Shown here piece after piece: positions 24,033-32,581 of a stretch of 64,000 nucleotides of DNA. Position numbers and translations under genes: made by a program. Each line of letters opens with the position of its first letter. Position 1 is the stretch's first letter. The DNA is from Verrucomicrobiaceae bacterium. GTDB taxonomy: Bacteria; Verrucomicrobiota; Verrucomicrobiia; Verrucomicrobiales; Verrucomicrobiaceae. The stretch is from NCBI GenBank assembly GCA_027490195.1, contig JAIXYN010000032.1, forward strand, positions 1 to 64,000, in the 5' to 3' direction. Under the pieces are notes generated by a model. The model was given only the letters and a program-made list of their open reading frames with translations, was not told the DNA's origin and searched no databases.

Positions 24033-26453
24033 CTAGCGCACGGTCTGAAACTCAGGAAGCATGCAAACCACCCAGAGCAGGTCTTCGAGCGACTGCTGTG
24101 TGGGCTTTTCGCCGACCAAGCTTTGGGCCGTGGCGAGTTCGCTGGCTGAGGGTTCGCGACAGAGGGCCTGGAGGTACAGGCTGGTGATCAAAGCCGCCTG
24201 GGAAGGCTGTTTGGTGGTCAGCATTCGTTGCGCTCCCTTGGCGATGGCGTCGGAGAGGATGCTGCCATTCGCGAGGTCGATGGCCTCCAATGTGGTGAGG
24301 TCGTTAGGACGGGCTGTGACAATCTGATCGCGGTTCGGGCGGCCCAGCGTGCGCATGAGGAAGTTCGATTTCATCAGCGAGGCACGAACCATGTGGTCCG
24401 AGGCGGCTGCTCCTTGCGCCAGCAGTGCAGGGGCCTGCGCATTGATGGTCTGCTGCCATGGGCCAAGGGCTTTCACGATGGTGACTGGCTGCCAGTCCTT
24501 GGCTTCAAAGGCAGGGATGCGGCCTTCTTTGGTGGACGGAGCCTGCGGCGTCCATTCCCAGGTGGCGTCGCTGCTGATGGCTGTCTCTTTGCCGGAAGCA
24601 TCGCGAATGCGGGCGTCGAAGAAAAACCCGGCGGCGTTAGGGCCTTTGCCTGCGTTGGTGGCGATCACTAGGATGGTGTTTGCCCCTTTGCTCAGCGCGG
24701 TTTGCAGCGGCACGGCGGCGGGTTTGGTCCAGTCATCTCCGGCGCTGATCTTGCGGTTGTTCACGTATAACGTGTAGCCATTATCGCAAGTGACCACGGC
24801 GCTGGCGCTGGCGGGATCGGTGTCGAGCTTGATCGTCTTGCGAAGGGTGATCGTTTCACCGGAGGGCGGCGTGCTGCCGGGCTTGGCGCTATGGCCCCAG
24901 ATCCACTGGCCTTGAATCTTGACCTGCTTTGCGAGTTCGGGATCGACCTTTCCACGCAGCACGCCCGCATCCATTTTCGTGGGTGCTGCACCGGTGATCT
25001 GCCAGATGGCATCGACAAACTGCTCTGCGGTGAGCCTTTTTGCGCGTGGGCCGGCATAGACGTAGCCGTGATCGTCGATGCCTTTGGTCACGACCTGAGC
25101 GTGCGCTTGATAGGCCTGCGAGGTGGCGATGAGGGCGAGCGTATGTTTGAGGTCATACTGATTCTCCGCGAGGTGCGCGGCCAGGTAGTCGAGAAGGTCG
25201 GCATTCCAAGGCTCCGTCTGCATGGCATCCACCGGGTGCACGATGCCGCGTCCCATCAGGCGCTGCCAAAGGCGGTTCACGATGGTTCGTGTAGTGCGGC
25301 CATTTTGCGGATGAGTCATCAAGGCGGCCAGTTGCTTCAGGCGCTCGGGTTGGGCAGCCTTCGCATCCACTTGGCCGATCTCTGGAAACAACCACGATGC
25401 CACGGCCTGCTGGCCGATGGGTTTGTCACAACGGTTGATCTCCAGCGGGCGGCTCGAATAAATCGCAGCGAGTCCATAGGCCTCGCTGAGTTTCCAGCGG
25501 TCGATGAAGCTGTCATGGCATGAAGCGCACTTCATGTTGATGCCGAGGAAGCTTTGCGAGACGCTCTGGGCGAACTGAATTTCCACCGTCTGCCCGGCGC
25601 TGACCTCGCCGCGCCATTTGATGCCGTCGATGAAGCCGCGGCTCTCGTCATTTGGTGGCGCGATGAGCTCACGCACGAACTGGTCGAAGGGCTTGTTGGT
25701 GATCAAGGCGCGATACAACCAGTTGCTGATCTGCTTGCGCCCGCCGGTGATGAAGCCCGTGCCGCCGTAATCGTTTCGCAGGAGGTCATTCCAAAACGTG
25801 AGCCAATGCTCAGTGTAGTCCATGTCACGCTTGAGCAGGGAGTCGATCAAGCGGGCGCGTTTGTCTGCGGAAGTGTCTTTGGCAAACGTCTCCAGATCTT
25901 TTGGAGACGGCAGCAGACCGATCAGATCCAGATAGGCACGGCGCACAAACGTGGCATCGTCGATGGCCGCAGGGCGGGGGAGTTTTTTTTGCGCCAGGTA
26001 TGGGTCAAGGATGCGGTCGATTGGGTTGCTCCGTCCGTCCACCACAGCAGGCAGCACAGGCATGCGGGGTTTGAGCGGCGGCTCATAGGCGGGTTTTTTG
26101 AAAGCGAAACCTTCTTCCCATGCCAGACCTTCATCGATCCACTGCTTCAACAGCGCGATCTGCTCCGCTGGCACCCGTTTGCCTTTGGGCGGCATCTGGT
26201 CATCGGGATCGGCGGAGAGGATGGCCTGGATCATGGCGCTCTCCGCACTTTTGCCACTCACCACCACCGCGCCGTCTTCGCCACCCTCCAGCAGGGATTT
26301 ACGATCATTGAAAGAGAAGCCGCCTTTTTTCTTGTCCCCCGCATGGCATTCCGCGCAGTGCTCACGCAGGATCGGGACGATCTGGTGGGAGAAATCCACC
26401 GCTGAACGAGCGGGGAGCATGGAGGTAAGAAGAAAGAGAAAAGAGAGACGCAT
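24033..26453 (-). CDS. DUF1549/DUF1553 Planctomycete-type cytochrome c protein
   Basis: An exported protein with an N-terminal PSCyt1 domain carrying the haem-binding CAECH motif (near residue 35). A DUF1549 domain follows (RRAYLDLIGLLPSPKDLE), with a second CASCH motif near residue 308. The DUF1553 segment begins near the TNRLWQ-like region. A beta-sandwich module sits in the middle (VVTCDNGYTLYVNNRKISAG), resembling a carbohydrate-binding domain. The 806-aa length is normal. Such genes are usually followed by a DUF1501 partner, which is absent here; ThuA follows instead. A role in polysaccharide-linked redox chemistry is conjectural. Confidence 0.85.
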   Translation of the reverse strand: MRLSFLFLLTSMLPARSAVDFSHQIVPILREHCAECHAGDKKKGGFSFNDRKSLLEGGEDGAVVVSGKSAESAMIQAILSADPDDQMPPKGKRVPAEQIALLKQWIDEGLAWEEGFAFKKPAYEPPLKPRMPVLPAVVDGRSNPIDRILDPYLAQKKLPRPAAIDDATFVRRAYLDLIGLLPSPKDLETFAKDTSADKRARLIDSLLKRDMDYTEHWLTFWNDLLRNDYGGTGFITGGRKQISNWLYRALITNKPFDQFVRELIAPPNDESRGFIDGIKWRGEVSAGQTVEIQFAQSVSQSFLGINMKCASCHDSFIDRWKLSEAYGLAAIYSSRPLEINRCDKPIGQQAVASWLFPEIGQVDAKAAQPERLKQLAALMTHPQNGRTTRTIVNRLWQRLMGRGIVHPVDAMQTEPWNADLLDYLAAHLAENQYDLKHTLALIATSQAYQAHAQVVTKGIDDHGYVYAGPRAKRLTAEQFVDAIWQITGAAPTKMDAGVLRGKVDPELAKQVKIQGQWIWGHSAKPGSTPPSGETITLRKTIKLDTDPASASAVVTCDNGYTLYVNNRKISAGDDWTKPAAVPLQTALSKGANTILVIATNAGKGPNAAGFFFDARIRDASGKETAISSDATWEWTPQAPSTKEGRIPAFEAKDWQPVTIVKALGPWQQTINAQAPALLAQGAAASDHMVRASLMKSNFLMRTLGRPNRDQIVTARPNDLTTLEAIDLANGSILSDAIAKGAQRMLTTKQPSQAALITSLYLQALCREPSASELATAQSLVGEKPTQQSLEDLLWVVCMLPEFQTVR

Positions 26454-26499
26454 TCAATGATCATTAACGTGACGGGGAGGTGAAATCTCGCGCCTCGTG

Positions 26500-26799
26500 C
26501 TAGTCCTTCAGTCGCCCATGCCAGTAGCCGGGTTCTCTCTTGTGATGCGCCACGGCGTAGATGGTGATCGCCTGGCTCGCTTCGTCGTAGTGATAAAAGA
26601 GGTAGTAGGGCAGTTTCTTCATCCTGAAGATGCGGATGCCCTGGCCCACGGATTGATATCGGACGGGAGTTTTCTCAATGGCAGTGATCGCTGCCTGCAT
26701 GGAGGTCACGAACTGGCGGCCCATGCCAAAGCGTTGCTCCGAATACTTGGCGGCTTCGTGATATTCGTCCAAGGCCTCCGGATCAAACGAGGTTGTCAT
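26500..26799 (-). CDS. RelE/ParE-family toxin
   Basis: A 99-aa type II toxin-like protein. It starts with an EYHEAAKYSEQRF helix and ends in a beta-strand core (IRIFRMKKLPYYLFYHYDEASQ, then ITIYAVAHHKREPGYW). That is the usual RelE/ParE arrangement, with a C-terminal basic/aromatic stretch. It overlaps the antitoxin gene by 4 bp (ATGA). The cellular target (ribosome or gyrase) cannot be told from sequence. Confidence 0.78.
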   Translation of the reverse strand: MTTSFDPEALDEYHEAAKYSEQRFGMGRQFVTSMQAAITAIEKTPVRYQSVGQGIRIFRMKKLPYYLFYHYDEASQAITIYAVAHHKREPGYWHGRLKD

Positions 26800-27029
26800 T
26801 CACGGGTCTGGATTCCGGCAAGTACAGCGTCATGAGCCTCGGCGGCAGGCACCAGTTGGGTAATGCCTTGGCGGACTCGCTCCATCCGGCGGCTCACCAC
26901 CTCCATCTGACCTGCGATGAAGTCCTCGGTCGGCGTGGATCGCTCCAGAATCGCCTCCACCAGCTCTGTCCGAGAATCGGCAGGCAGTCTCATGGCGGCA
27001 GTCAGAAGATCAGCTACGGCAGTGCTCAT
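26796..27029 (-). CDS. Addiction-module antitoxin
   Basis: This 77-aa protein has the helical N-terminus ([23 protein letters not shown]) typical of the putative addiction-module component family paired with RelE/ParE toxins. The start at ATG 27029 is preferred to the ORF-track start. A purine-rich ggaaggatag lies 8-17 bp upstream as a possible ribosome site. A perfect palindrome sits just before it. It precedes and overlaps the toxin gene, the standard order. Confidence 0.72.
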   Translation of the reverse strand: MSTAVADLLTAAMRLPADSRTELVEAILERSTPTEDFIAGQMEVVSRRMERVRQGITQLVPAAEAHDAVLAGIQTRE

Positions 27030-27030
27030 G

Positions 27031-27040
27031 GTATGCATAC
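27031..27040. promoter_or_regulatory. Perfect palindrome upstream of antitoxin, possible operator
   Basis: gtatgcatac is a perfect 10-bp palindrome ending one base before the antitoxin ATG. Type II antitoxins commonly autoregulate through such sites. The assignment is positional. Confidence 0.35.
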
Positions 27041-27151
27041 TATCCTTCCGCTTCCCTTGGTGCAAGCATGGCGATGCACGTTGTTGCAAAGCTGGTTCTC
27101 CACTTCAGTGTCTGCAAGATGTCCAACCCTATTCCCGTTCGGATTCGTCCC

Positions 27152-28021
27152 ATGAAGTTTCTACCTCTTGCCGTTGCCTCGTTGCTCTTCGCCACTTCCG
27201 TGCACTCCGCTCCTCAGGATGACCAGTATGTACTCGGGCCCGATTCGCAGGTCAAGGAAGGCGTGCCGCAGGGGAAGGTGACGCAGATGCCGGCCTGGAC
27301 GAACTCCAAGATCTATCCGGGCACGACGCGTGACTGGTGGATCTACGTCCCGGCGCAATACAAGGCCGAACAACCCGCGAATGTGATGGTGTTCTGCGAC
27401 GGCGGCGGCTTCGTGAAGAACGACGGCCAGTTCCGGGTGCCTGTGGTGTTCGACAACCTCATTGCCAAGGGCGAGATGCCGGTGACGATCGCGATCTTTA
27501 TCAATCCAGGCGTGTTTCCGACGACCAACCCGAAGGAGAAGCCGCGCAGCAATCGCAGCTTTGAATACGATTCCCTCGGCGATGTGCATGCGCGCTTCCT
27601 GATTGAAGAAATCCTGCCGGAAGTGTCCAAGACCTACAAACTGACCGACGATCCCGAAGGCCGTGGCATCTGCGGCAACAGCAGCGGCGGCATCTGCGCC
27701 TTCACTGTGGCCTGGGAACGTCCTGACGCCTTCCGCAAGGTGATCAGCCACATCGGTTCCTTCACCAACATTCGTGGCGGCTATGTCTATCCTGCGCTGA
27801 TCCGCAAGTCGGAGAAGAAGCCGCTCAAGGTCTTCCTGCAGGATGGCAAGAACGACCTCGACAACCAGTTCGGCAACTGGCCGCTGGCGAATCAGGACAT
27901 GGCCGCATCGCTGAAGTTTGCGGGATATGATTTCCAGTTCGTCCTCGGCGAAGGCACGCACAACGGCAAGCACGGCGGTTCCTTGCTGCCAGACACACTG
28001 CGCTGGCTGTGGAAGAAATGA
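27152..28021 (+). CDS. Exported esterase, alpha/beta-hydrolase (esterase D-like)
   Basis: A signal peptide (about residues 1-19, [20 protein letters not shown]) sets the start at ATG 27152. The hydrolase core contains the oxyanion-side strand [11 protein letters not shown] and the nucleophile elbow [14 protein letters not shown] (Ser near residue 185). The probable acid and base are Asp in VFLQDGKND and His in GTHNGKHG. At 289 aa it resembles Fes/esterase D-type hydrolases of polysaccharide-utilising Verrucomicrobia. The SMP-30 gene follows 47 bp downstream on the same strand. Confidence 0.8.
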   Translation: MKFLPLAVASLLFATSVHSAPQDDQYVLGPDSQVKEGVPQGKVTQMPAWTNSKIYPGTTRDWWIYVPAQYKAEQPANVMVFCDGGGFVKNDGQFRVPVVFDNLIAKGEMPVTIAIFINPGVFPTTNPKEKPRSNRSFEYDSLGDVHARFLIEEILPEVSKTYKLTDDPEGRGICGNSSGGICAFTVAWERPDAFRKVISHIGSFTNIRGGYVYPALIRKSEKKPLKVFLQDGKNDLDNQFGNWPLANQDMAASLKFAGYDFQFVLGEGTHNGKHGGSLLPDTLRWLWKK

Positions 28022-28068
28022 GTGTGAATTTTGAACACTCACTATCGAACATTGAATTCAGAGCCATC

Positions 28069-28947
28069 ATGAAACTCACCCTCCTTTCCCTCTGTCTCCT
28101 CTCCACCTCGCTGTTCTCCCAGGACACCTCACTGCATGACTACCTCATCGAGGGGGAGCCGTGGAAGGAGGTCGCCGGTGGGTATGTCTTTACTGATGGC
28201 CTGTGCTGTGACGCGGCGGGCAATCTGTTCTTCACCGATGTGAAGGGCGGCAAGGGCATCTATAAGCTGGACGCCGCCACGGGGAAGGTCGATTTGTTTT
28301 TGGACAACCTACCCGGCATCAGCGGACTGCAGATCGGCCCGGATGGCCGCTTCTATGCCTGCCACAACAAGGAAGGCCGCATCATTGCCATCACGATGAA
28401 GGGCGAGGTGGAGGTGCTGCTCACCGACGTGAAGTGCAATGACCTCGTCGTCAGCAAAACGGGGAACCTGTATTTCACGGAGACACCCGCGCAGCGCATC
28501 CATCTGATCACCAAGGACAAGAAGCACATCATCGCGGATGAGGGGCATGTGGTGAAGCCCAACGGCATCACCATCTCCACGGATGAACGCACACTGTTTG
28601 CCTCTGAGTACGGCGGCAAGCACGTGTGGGCCTGGCGCATCGAAGACGACGGCACCCTGACCGGTGGCGCGCCCTACATGACTATGTGGCTGCCCGTCGG
28701 CAAAGAATCCGCCGCAGGCGATGGCTCGACCACGGAGGCTAACGGCCGCACCTTTGTCACCACGGAACTCGGTGTGCAGATTTTTGATACGGCAGGGCGT
28801 CTGGCAGGGATCATTGCCAAACCGGAACCGCTGGGCAAGGTTGTCAGCGTTGAGTTTGCTGGCAAAGATCACGACATCCTCTACGTGGCCGGCGGCGAGA
28901 AGATCTATGGCCGCAAGGTCAAGGTGAAGGGGTATTTCGGGAAGTAG
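28069..28947 (+). CDS. Exported SMP-30/gluconolactonase-family protein
   Basis: A six-bladed beta-propeller hydrolase with a signal peptide (MKLTLLSLCLLSTSLFSQ). Family motifs include GYVFTDGLCCDAAGNLFFTD, then GISGLQIGPDGRFYACHN, and CNDLVVSKTGNLYFTETP. VKPNGITISTDERTLFASE is the conserved Asn/Asp metal-ligand region. At 292 aa it is full length. The family hydrolyses sugar lactones, but paralogues differ in substrate. It likely shares a transcript with the esterase upstream. Confidence 0.83.
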   Translation: MKLTLLSLCLLSTSLFSQDTSLHDYLIEGEPWKEVAGGYVFTDGLCCDAAGNLFFTDVKGGKGIYKLDAATGKVDLFLDNLPGISGLQIGPDGRFYACHNKEGRIIAITMKGEVEVLLTDVKCNDLVVSKTGNLYFTETPAQRIHLITKDKKHIIADEGHVVKPNGITISTDERTLFASEYGGKHVWAWRIEDDGTLTGGAPYMTMWLPVGKESAAGDGSTTEANGRTFVTTELGVQIFDTAGRLAGIIAKPEPLGKVVSVEFAGKDHDILYVAGGEKIYGRKVKVKGYFGK

Positions 28948-28972
28948 GGTCTGCCGCTGGGAGGAACTCCTT

Positions 28973-29104
28973 GCTGGGAGCGCCGATGTTTCATCGGCTC
29001 TGGACAAGCGTTCGTGGCGTATCGGCTCGCCTAAAGATGGCTGGAGTAGCGGCGCATGTTCGTGTGGCGGAACTTCCCAGAGCCGGTTAAAAACCAGCGC
29101 TCCC
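28973..29104. repeat. Dispersed long hairpin repeat, copy 1
   Basis: gctgggagcgccgatgtttc...ggctctg (28973-29001) and ccagagccggttaaaaacca...gctccca (29074-29104) form the arms of a long imperfect hairpin. Almost the same two arms recur in opposite orientation at 42924-43020. Both copies lie between genes. Confidence 0.6.
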
Positions 29105-29201
29105 ATTACGAACCGCCGCGCCACATGATTCATGAAAGCGCCTGATACTTTCCAAGCGTACGCTTCTTGCCCCATCGCGCTCACGCGCTAGCTTTCCCCG
29201 C

Positions 29202-30566
29202 ATGTCCCTCGACACCATCAACTCCCTTATTCATTCCGAATCCGCACGGCCTGGCATCATTGCTCGCGGCTGGGTTCGCACGAAGCGCGACTCGAAAGCC
29301 TGCTCCTTTTTGGAAATTTCCGACGGCTCCTGCTTCAAGGGCTTGCAGGTGGTGGTGGATGCGGCGCTGCCTTCGGCGGATCTGCTGCCACGTATTTTGA
29401 CCGGGGCCTCGGTGGAAGTGACGGGGGATCTGATTGCTTCTCCTGCTGCGGGGCAGAAGTGGGAGATGCAGGCCAAGGAACTGCGACTGCTGGGCGAGGC
29501 GGATGCCACGTATCCGCTGCAGAAGAAGGGGCACACGCCGGAGTTTCTGCGCACCATCGCGCATCTGCGGCCGCGCACGAATCTGTTTGGCAGTGTCTTC
29601 CGCGTGCGCAGCAAGATGGCCTACGCTGTGCATCGCTTCTTCCAGGAGCGTGGATTCTTCTACGTGCACACACCCATCATCACCAGCAGCGACTGCGAAG
29701 GGGCAGGGGAGATGTTTCAGGTGACGACGCTGAAGCCAAACACGCCGACGAAGCCCGAGCAGGATTTCTTTGGCCGCCCGACCTACCTCACCGTCAGCGG
29801 GCAGCTTCAGGGCGAGGCTTTTGCGTGTGCGCTGGGCAATATCTACACCTTTGGGCCCACCTTCCGCGCGGAGAACAGCAACACCACGCGCCACGCGGCG
29901 GAGTTCTGGATGATCGAGCCGGAGATGGCGTTCTATGATCTCGCCGCCGACATGACGCTTGCGGAGGAGCAGGTGCGCTACCTCGTGCAGGCCATGTTTG
30001 ATGAATGCCCGGACGAACTGGAGTTCTTCAATAAGTTCATCGACAAAGGCCTCATCGAGCGGCTCAAGCAGACGCTCGCGAAACCCTTTGAGCGCATCAG
30101 CTACACGGATGCCGTGGAGATCCTGCTCAAGAGCGGACGAAGCTTTGAAAATCCCGTCGTCTGGGGTGAAGGCCTGCAGACCGAGCACGAGCGCTACCTG
30201 GCTGAAGAACACGTCAAAGGCCCCGTCACGATCTTCAACTACCCGAAGGAGATCAAACCCTTCTACATGCGCCAGAATGACGACGGCAAAACGGCGGCTG
30301 CCATGGACCTGCTCGTGCCGGGCATTGGTGAAATCGTCGGTGGCAGCCAGCGCGAGGAGCGCCTAGACGTGCTCGAAGCCCTCATGGCCAAGCAGGGGCT
30401 GGAGCCGGAAAACTACTCCTGGTACGCAGACCTCCGCCGCTACGGCAGCGTGCCTCACGCCGGTTACGGCCTCGGCTTCGAGCGCCTGCTCATGTTTGTC
30501 ACAGGAGTTCCCAACATCCGCGATGTCATTCCTTTTGCGCGGACGCCGGGGCATGCTGCTTATTGA
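29202..30566 (+). CDS. asnS: Asparaginyl-tRNA synthetase
   Basis: Charges tRNA-Asn with asparagine. An N-terminal OB-fold anticodon-binding domain (about residues 18-115, [20 protein letters not shown]) precedes the class II catalytic core. Motif 1 is [20 protein letters not shown]. Motif 2 is [20 protein letters not shown]. Motif 3 is [15 protein letters not shown] near the C-terminus, ending RTPGHAAY. At 454 aa it is standard. ATG at 29202 gives the normal family start. Confidence 0.95.
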   Translation: MSLDTINSLIHSESARPGIIARGWVRTKRDSKACSFLEISDGSCFKGLQVVVDAALPSADLLPRILTGASVEVTGDLIASPAAGQKWEMQAKELRLLGEADATYPLQKKGHTPEFLRTIAHLRPRTNLFGSVFRVRSKMAYAVHRFFQERGFFYVHTPIITSSDCEGAGEMFQVTTLKPNTPTKPEQDFFGRPTYLTVSGQLQGEAFACALGNIYTFGPTFRAENSNTTRHAAEFWMIEPEMAFYDLAADMTLAEEQVRYLVQAMFDECPDELEFFNKFIDKGLIERLKQTLAKPFERISYTDAVEILLKSGRSFENPVVWGEGLQTEHERYLAEEHVKGPVTIFNYPKEIKPFYMRQNDDGKTAAAMDLLVPGIGEIVGGSQREERLDVLEALMAKQGLEPENYSWYADLRRYGSVPHAGYGLGFERLLMFVTGVPNIRDVIPFARTPGHAAY

Positions 30567-30626
30567 GGGGCGCGGACCTCCGAGTCCGCAGCAGTCCGCC
30601 ACCACACTCGCACCGTTTATCGTAGA

Positions 30627-30812
30627 ATGACGAAACCAGAGCCGAACGAAGTGAGACAGACGACCATAGGGAGCCCGAAGGGTGAGTGAAACGAATCAAT
30701 GAGGAATGCCGAATGAATGACCAAACCAGAATGCTGAATGTTCCGAGCCGCCGCTGGTTGCTGCTCATGGTTCTGCTTTCGTCATTCGCCATTCGTCATT
30801 CGTCATTGGCTC
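30627..30812. repeat. AATGACGAAT-family repeats spanning a gene start
   Basis: aatgacgaaacc, gaatgaatgacc and attcgtcattcgtcattgg variants occur between 30627 and 30812. The second cluster (30779-30812) is inside the coding sequence of the next gene and encodes part of its signal peptide. The same family is seen at 3256, 3920, 4935, 44394-44542 and 45918. Confidence 0.6.
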
Positions 30813-31603
30813 AGCAGGGTCTCAAAATCCAACTCGTCTCTGAAGTCACCGCCATCGTTCCTGGCCAGCCCTTCACCGTCGGTCTCTGGCTGGAGCATGA
30901 TCGTGGCTCGCATACCTACTGGCGGTTTCCCGGCATCGTCGGGGTGCCGACGCAGATGAAGTGGAATTTGCCGCGTGGCTGGAAGGCGGGAGAGCTCATC
31001 TATCCTGAGCCTGAACGCACGCTCATGTTCAAGATCAAAGCGCAGGGGTTTGACCGCGATGTGATGCTGCGCACGGAGATCACGCCGCCGGCGAATTTGA
31101 AGGTGGGCGAATCCGTCACCCTCACCGGTCTCGCCTTATGGATGTGCTGCGGCAATTCCTGCCACCCCGGCTCCATGGGTCTCAGCCTGACTTTGCCAGT
31201 GGCTGAAACCACCGAACTGAATGCGAAATGGCACAAGCTGCTTGATGCTGAGCGAGCGCGTGCCGAACAGACCAGCGATGCCTGGACTGCCACCGCCAGC
31301 GAGAAAGGCGATACGATCACCCTGGTGCTCAAGCCTGCGACTGCGGAGGCCCGGCTCAGCAAAAACCAGCGGGAAGCTGATCAGATCATCGCCTTCACCG
31401 AGGATGGCTGGTTCGACAGCGACAAGCCGCAGACGGTTTTGCGCGATGCTGATGGCGCTCTGACGATCACCCTCATCAAGGCGGATGCTTACATGGGCAA
31501 CAAACCACCGAAGACGCTGCGTGTGATTTTGAGGAATGATGAGGGGTGGTTGCAGGGCGGAGGGCTGCGCTGCTTGCAGATGGCACCGGGGATTGATCGC
31601 TAG
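30731..31603 (+). CDS. DsbD-alpha-like exported thiol-disulfide protein
   Basis: It resembles the N-terminal (DsbD-alpha/ScsB-type) domain of thiol:disulfide interchange proteins, which passes electrons in the periplasm. Motifs include PGQPFTVGLWLEHDRGSHTYW, the PRGWKAGELIYPEPER stretch and a Cys cluster WMCCGNSCHPG near residue 140. There is no membrane or thioredoxin domain, so it is a stand-alone version. The start is set at ATG 30731, giving MLNVPSRRWLLLMVLLSSF as signal peptide. Part of that peptide (FAIRHSSLA) is encoded by AATGACGAAT repeats. ATG 30713 is an alternative. Confidence 0.7.
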   Translation: MLNVPSRRWLLLMVLLSSFAIRHSSLAQQGLKIQLVSEVTAIVPGQPFTVGLWLEHDRGSHTYWRFPGIVGVPTQMKWNLPRGWKAGELIYPEPERTLMFKIKAQGFDRDVMLRTEITPPANLKVGESVTLTGLALWMCCGNSCHPGSMGLSLTLPVAETTELNAKWHKLLDAERARAEQTSDAWTATASEKGDTITLVLKPATAEARLSKNQREADQIIAFTEDGWFDSDKPQTVLRDADGALTITLIKADAYMGNKPPKTLRVILRNDEGWLQGGGLRCLQMAPGIDR

Positions 31604-31765
31604 TCGCGCAATCGCGGCCGGGGACACGCAGTTGCCTTTTTTTGGCATGAAAGGCTATAATTTCAGGGAGACCGCGCGCCGTCAAATTTCGTACAGCTCC
31701 AATCCTTCAGTCGAGCAAAGAAATAATCAGATTATAATTATTAATCAGAAACTGATTAAAAAAGG

Positions 31766-31793
31766 TTGGCATTGATGTGGAAAGGTGTAATCT
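31766..31793 (+). promoter_or_regulatory. Predicted promoter of the wHTH-like gene
   Basis: TTGGCA (31766-31771) and TAATCT (31788-31793) are spaced 16 bp, with 9 nt to the ATG at 31803. A taatc-g-gatta palindrome overlaps the start region (31791-31802). Upstream DNA is AT-rich with dyads such as aatcag/ctgatt. Confidence 0.45.
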
Positions 31794-31802
31794 AATCGGA
31801 TT

Positions 31803-32255
31803 ATGTCTAAGTTATCAATTGAAGCACTTGAACGTGACCGGGCGGCGCTGCTTGAGCGTCGACAAGCTATTGTGCATCAGCGGCAAAAGTTAGAAATGGA
31901 AGAGGCTCAAATACTTAAGAAAATAAATGCTTTTGATGTGGTTTTGACCTGCTATTCCGCAGATAGTCTTTCTGTCCAAGCGGAGCCTAATACCAATGAA
32001 AGTTCTATTAGCCGCGGAGAATCCAAGACTTTGTCTGATTCCGTAGTCAAGCTTTTGGATGACAGGGCTCCGATCAAAATGTCTGCCCGTTCTATCGCAA
32101 AGGCTCTAATTGAGGCCGGATACAAAACCGAAACAAACAACTTCAACATCATTGTCAGCACCACCTGCCGCCGGTTGGCCGAAAAGAGTAAAATCATCCT
32201 TGATAACTCTGGGGTAATTACAACCTACACCTCGGTTGTGAGTGAGCTGCTATGA
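31803..32255 (+). CDS. Unknown protein: coiled coil plus winged-helix-like domain
   Basis: Residues 5-45 form a charged coiled coil (LERDRAALLERRQAIVHQRQ). A disordered Ser/Asn-rich linker follows. Residues 75-145 (VVKLLDDRAPIKMSARSIAKALIEAG) have the shape of a small winged-helix domain such as HARE-HTH. This is an impression, not a firm match. At 150 aa with a lower GC content and different codon use than its neighbours, it looks acquired. It is followed by the micro-ORF and the twin hairpins. Confidence 0.55.
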   Translation: MSKLSIEALERDRAALLERRQAIVHQRQKLEMEEAQILKKINAFDVVLTCYSADSLSVQAEPNTNESSISRGESKTLSDSVVKLLDDRAPIKMSARSIAKALIEAGYKTETNNFNIIVSTTCRRLAEKSKIILDNSGVITTYTSVVSELL

Positions 32256-32295
32256 GAAAATTTCCACCAACTATCAACGAAAGGAGGTTAAAATT

Positions 32296-32379
32296 ATGAA
32301 AAAGAAGAGGCGTCGTCACTCTAGGCGGGCTCAGTGTTCTAGCTTCATCAGCAGTGAGCCCGTAAACAACCGCTCCTGA
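32296..32379 (+). CDS. Micro-ORF: 27-residue basic peptide with strong SD
   Basis: aaaggagg at 32280-32287 lies 8 nt before ATG 32296, the strongest ribosome binding site seen in this window. The ORF reads MKKKRRRHSRRAQCSSFISS then EPVNNRS and stops. Its first 12 residues are almost all basic. The last codons and stop overlap the first of two perfect hairpins. It may be a real small protein, a leader peptide coupled to the hairpin, or part of a mobile RNA element. It is too short for the ORF track. Confidence 0.5.
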   Translation: MKKKRRRHSRRAQCSSFISSEPVNNRS

Positions 32380-32415
32380 AAGTCATTACCTTGGTCGGAA
32401 GTCTTTCAGGAGCGG
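32370..32415 (+). ncRNA. Perfect 13-bp hairpin overlapping the micro-ORF stop
   Basis: ccgctcctgaaag (32370-32382) pairs exactly with ctttcaggagcgg (32403-32415) around a 20-nt loop. The 5' arm contains the stop codon of the micro-ORF, so ribosomes finishing it would melt the stem. No T-run follows, so it is not a simple terminator. Confidence 0.5.
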
Positions 32416-32431
32416 GATGGAGTATCTTCAG

Positions 32432-32461
32432 GTCCCAAGCTATCTTGCGATAGCTTGGGAC
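32432..32461 (+). ncRNA. Perfect 13-bp hairpin with TTGC tetraloop
   Basis: gtcccaagctatc (32432-32444) pairs exactly with gatagcttgggac (32449-32461) around the loop ttgc. It lies 16 nt after the first hairpin. A weakly T-rich stretch (tcattattt) follows, so it may end transcription inefficiently or stabilise a small RNA 3' end. Confidence 0.5.
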
Positions 32462-32581
32462 TCATTATTTCTGAAATGTGCTCTAAAAAAGCATTCTGTC
32501 AAGAATATGGGATTCCTATGAGTTCTCTTTATCCTCTCCTATCGCCGTCTTCCTCAAGCTGGGATATGCTCTCCAGACAGG

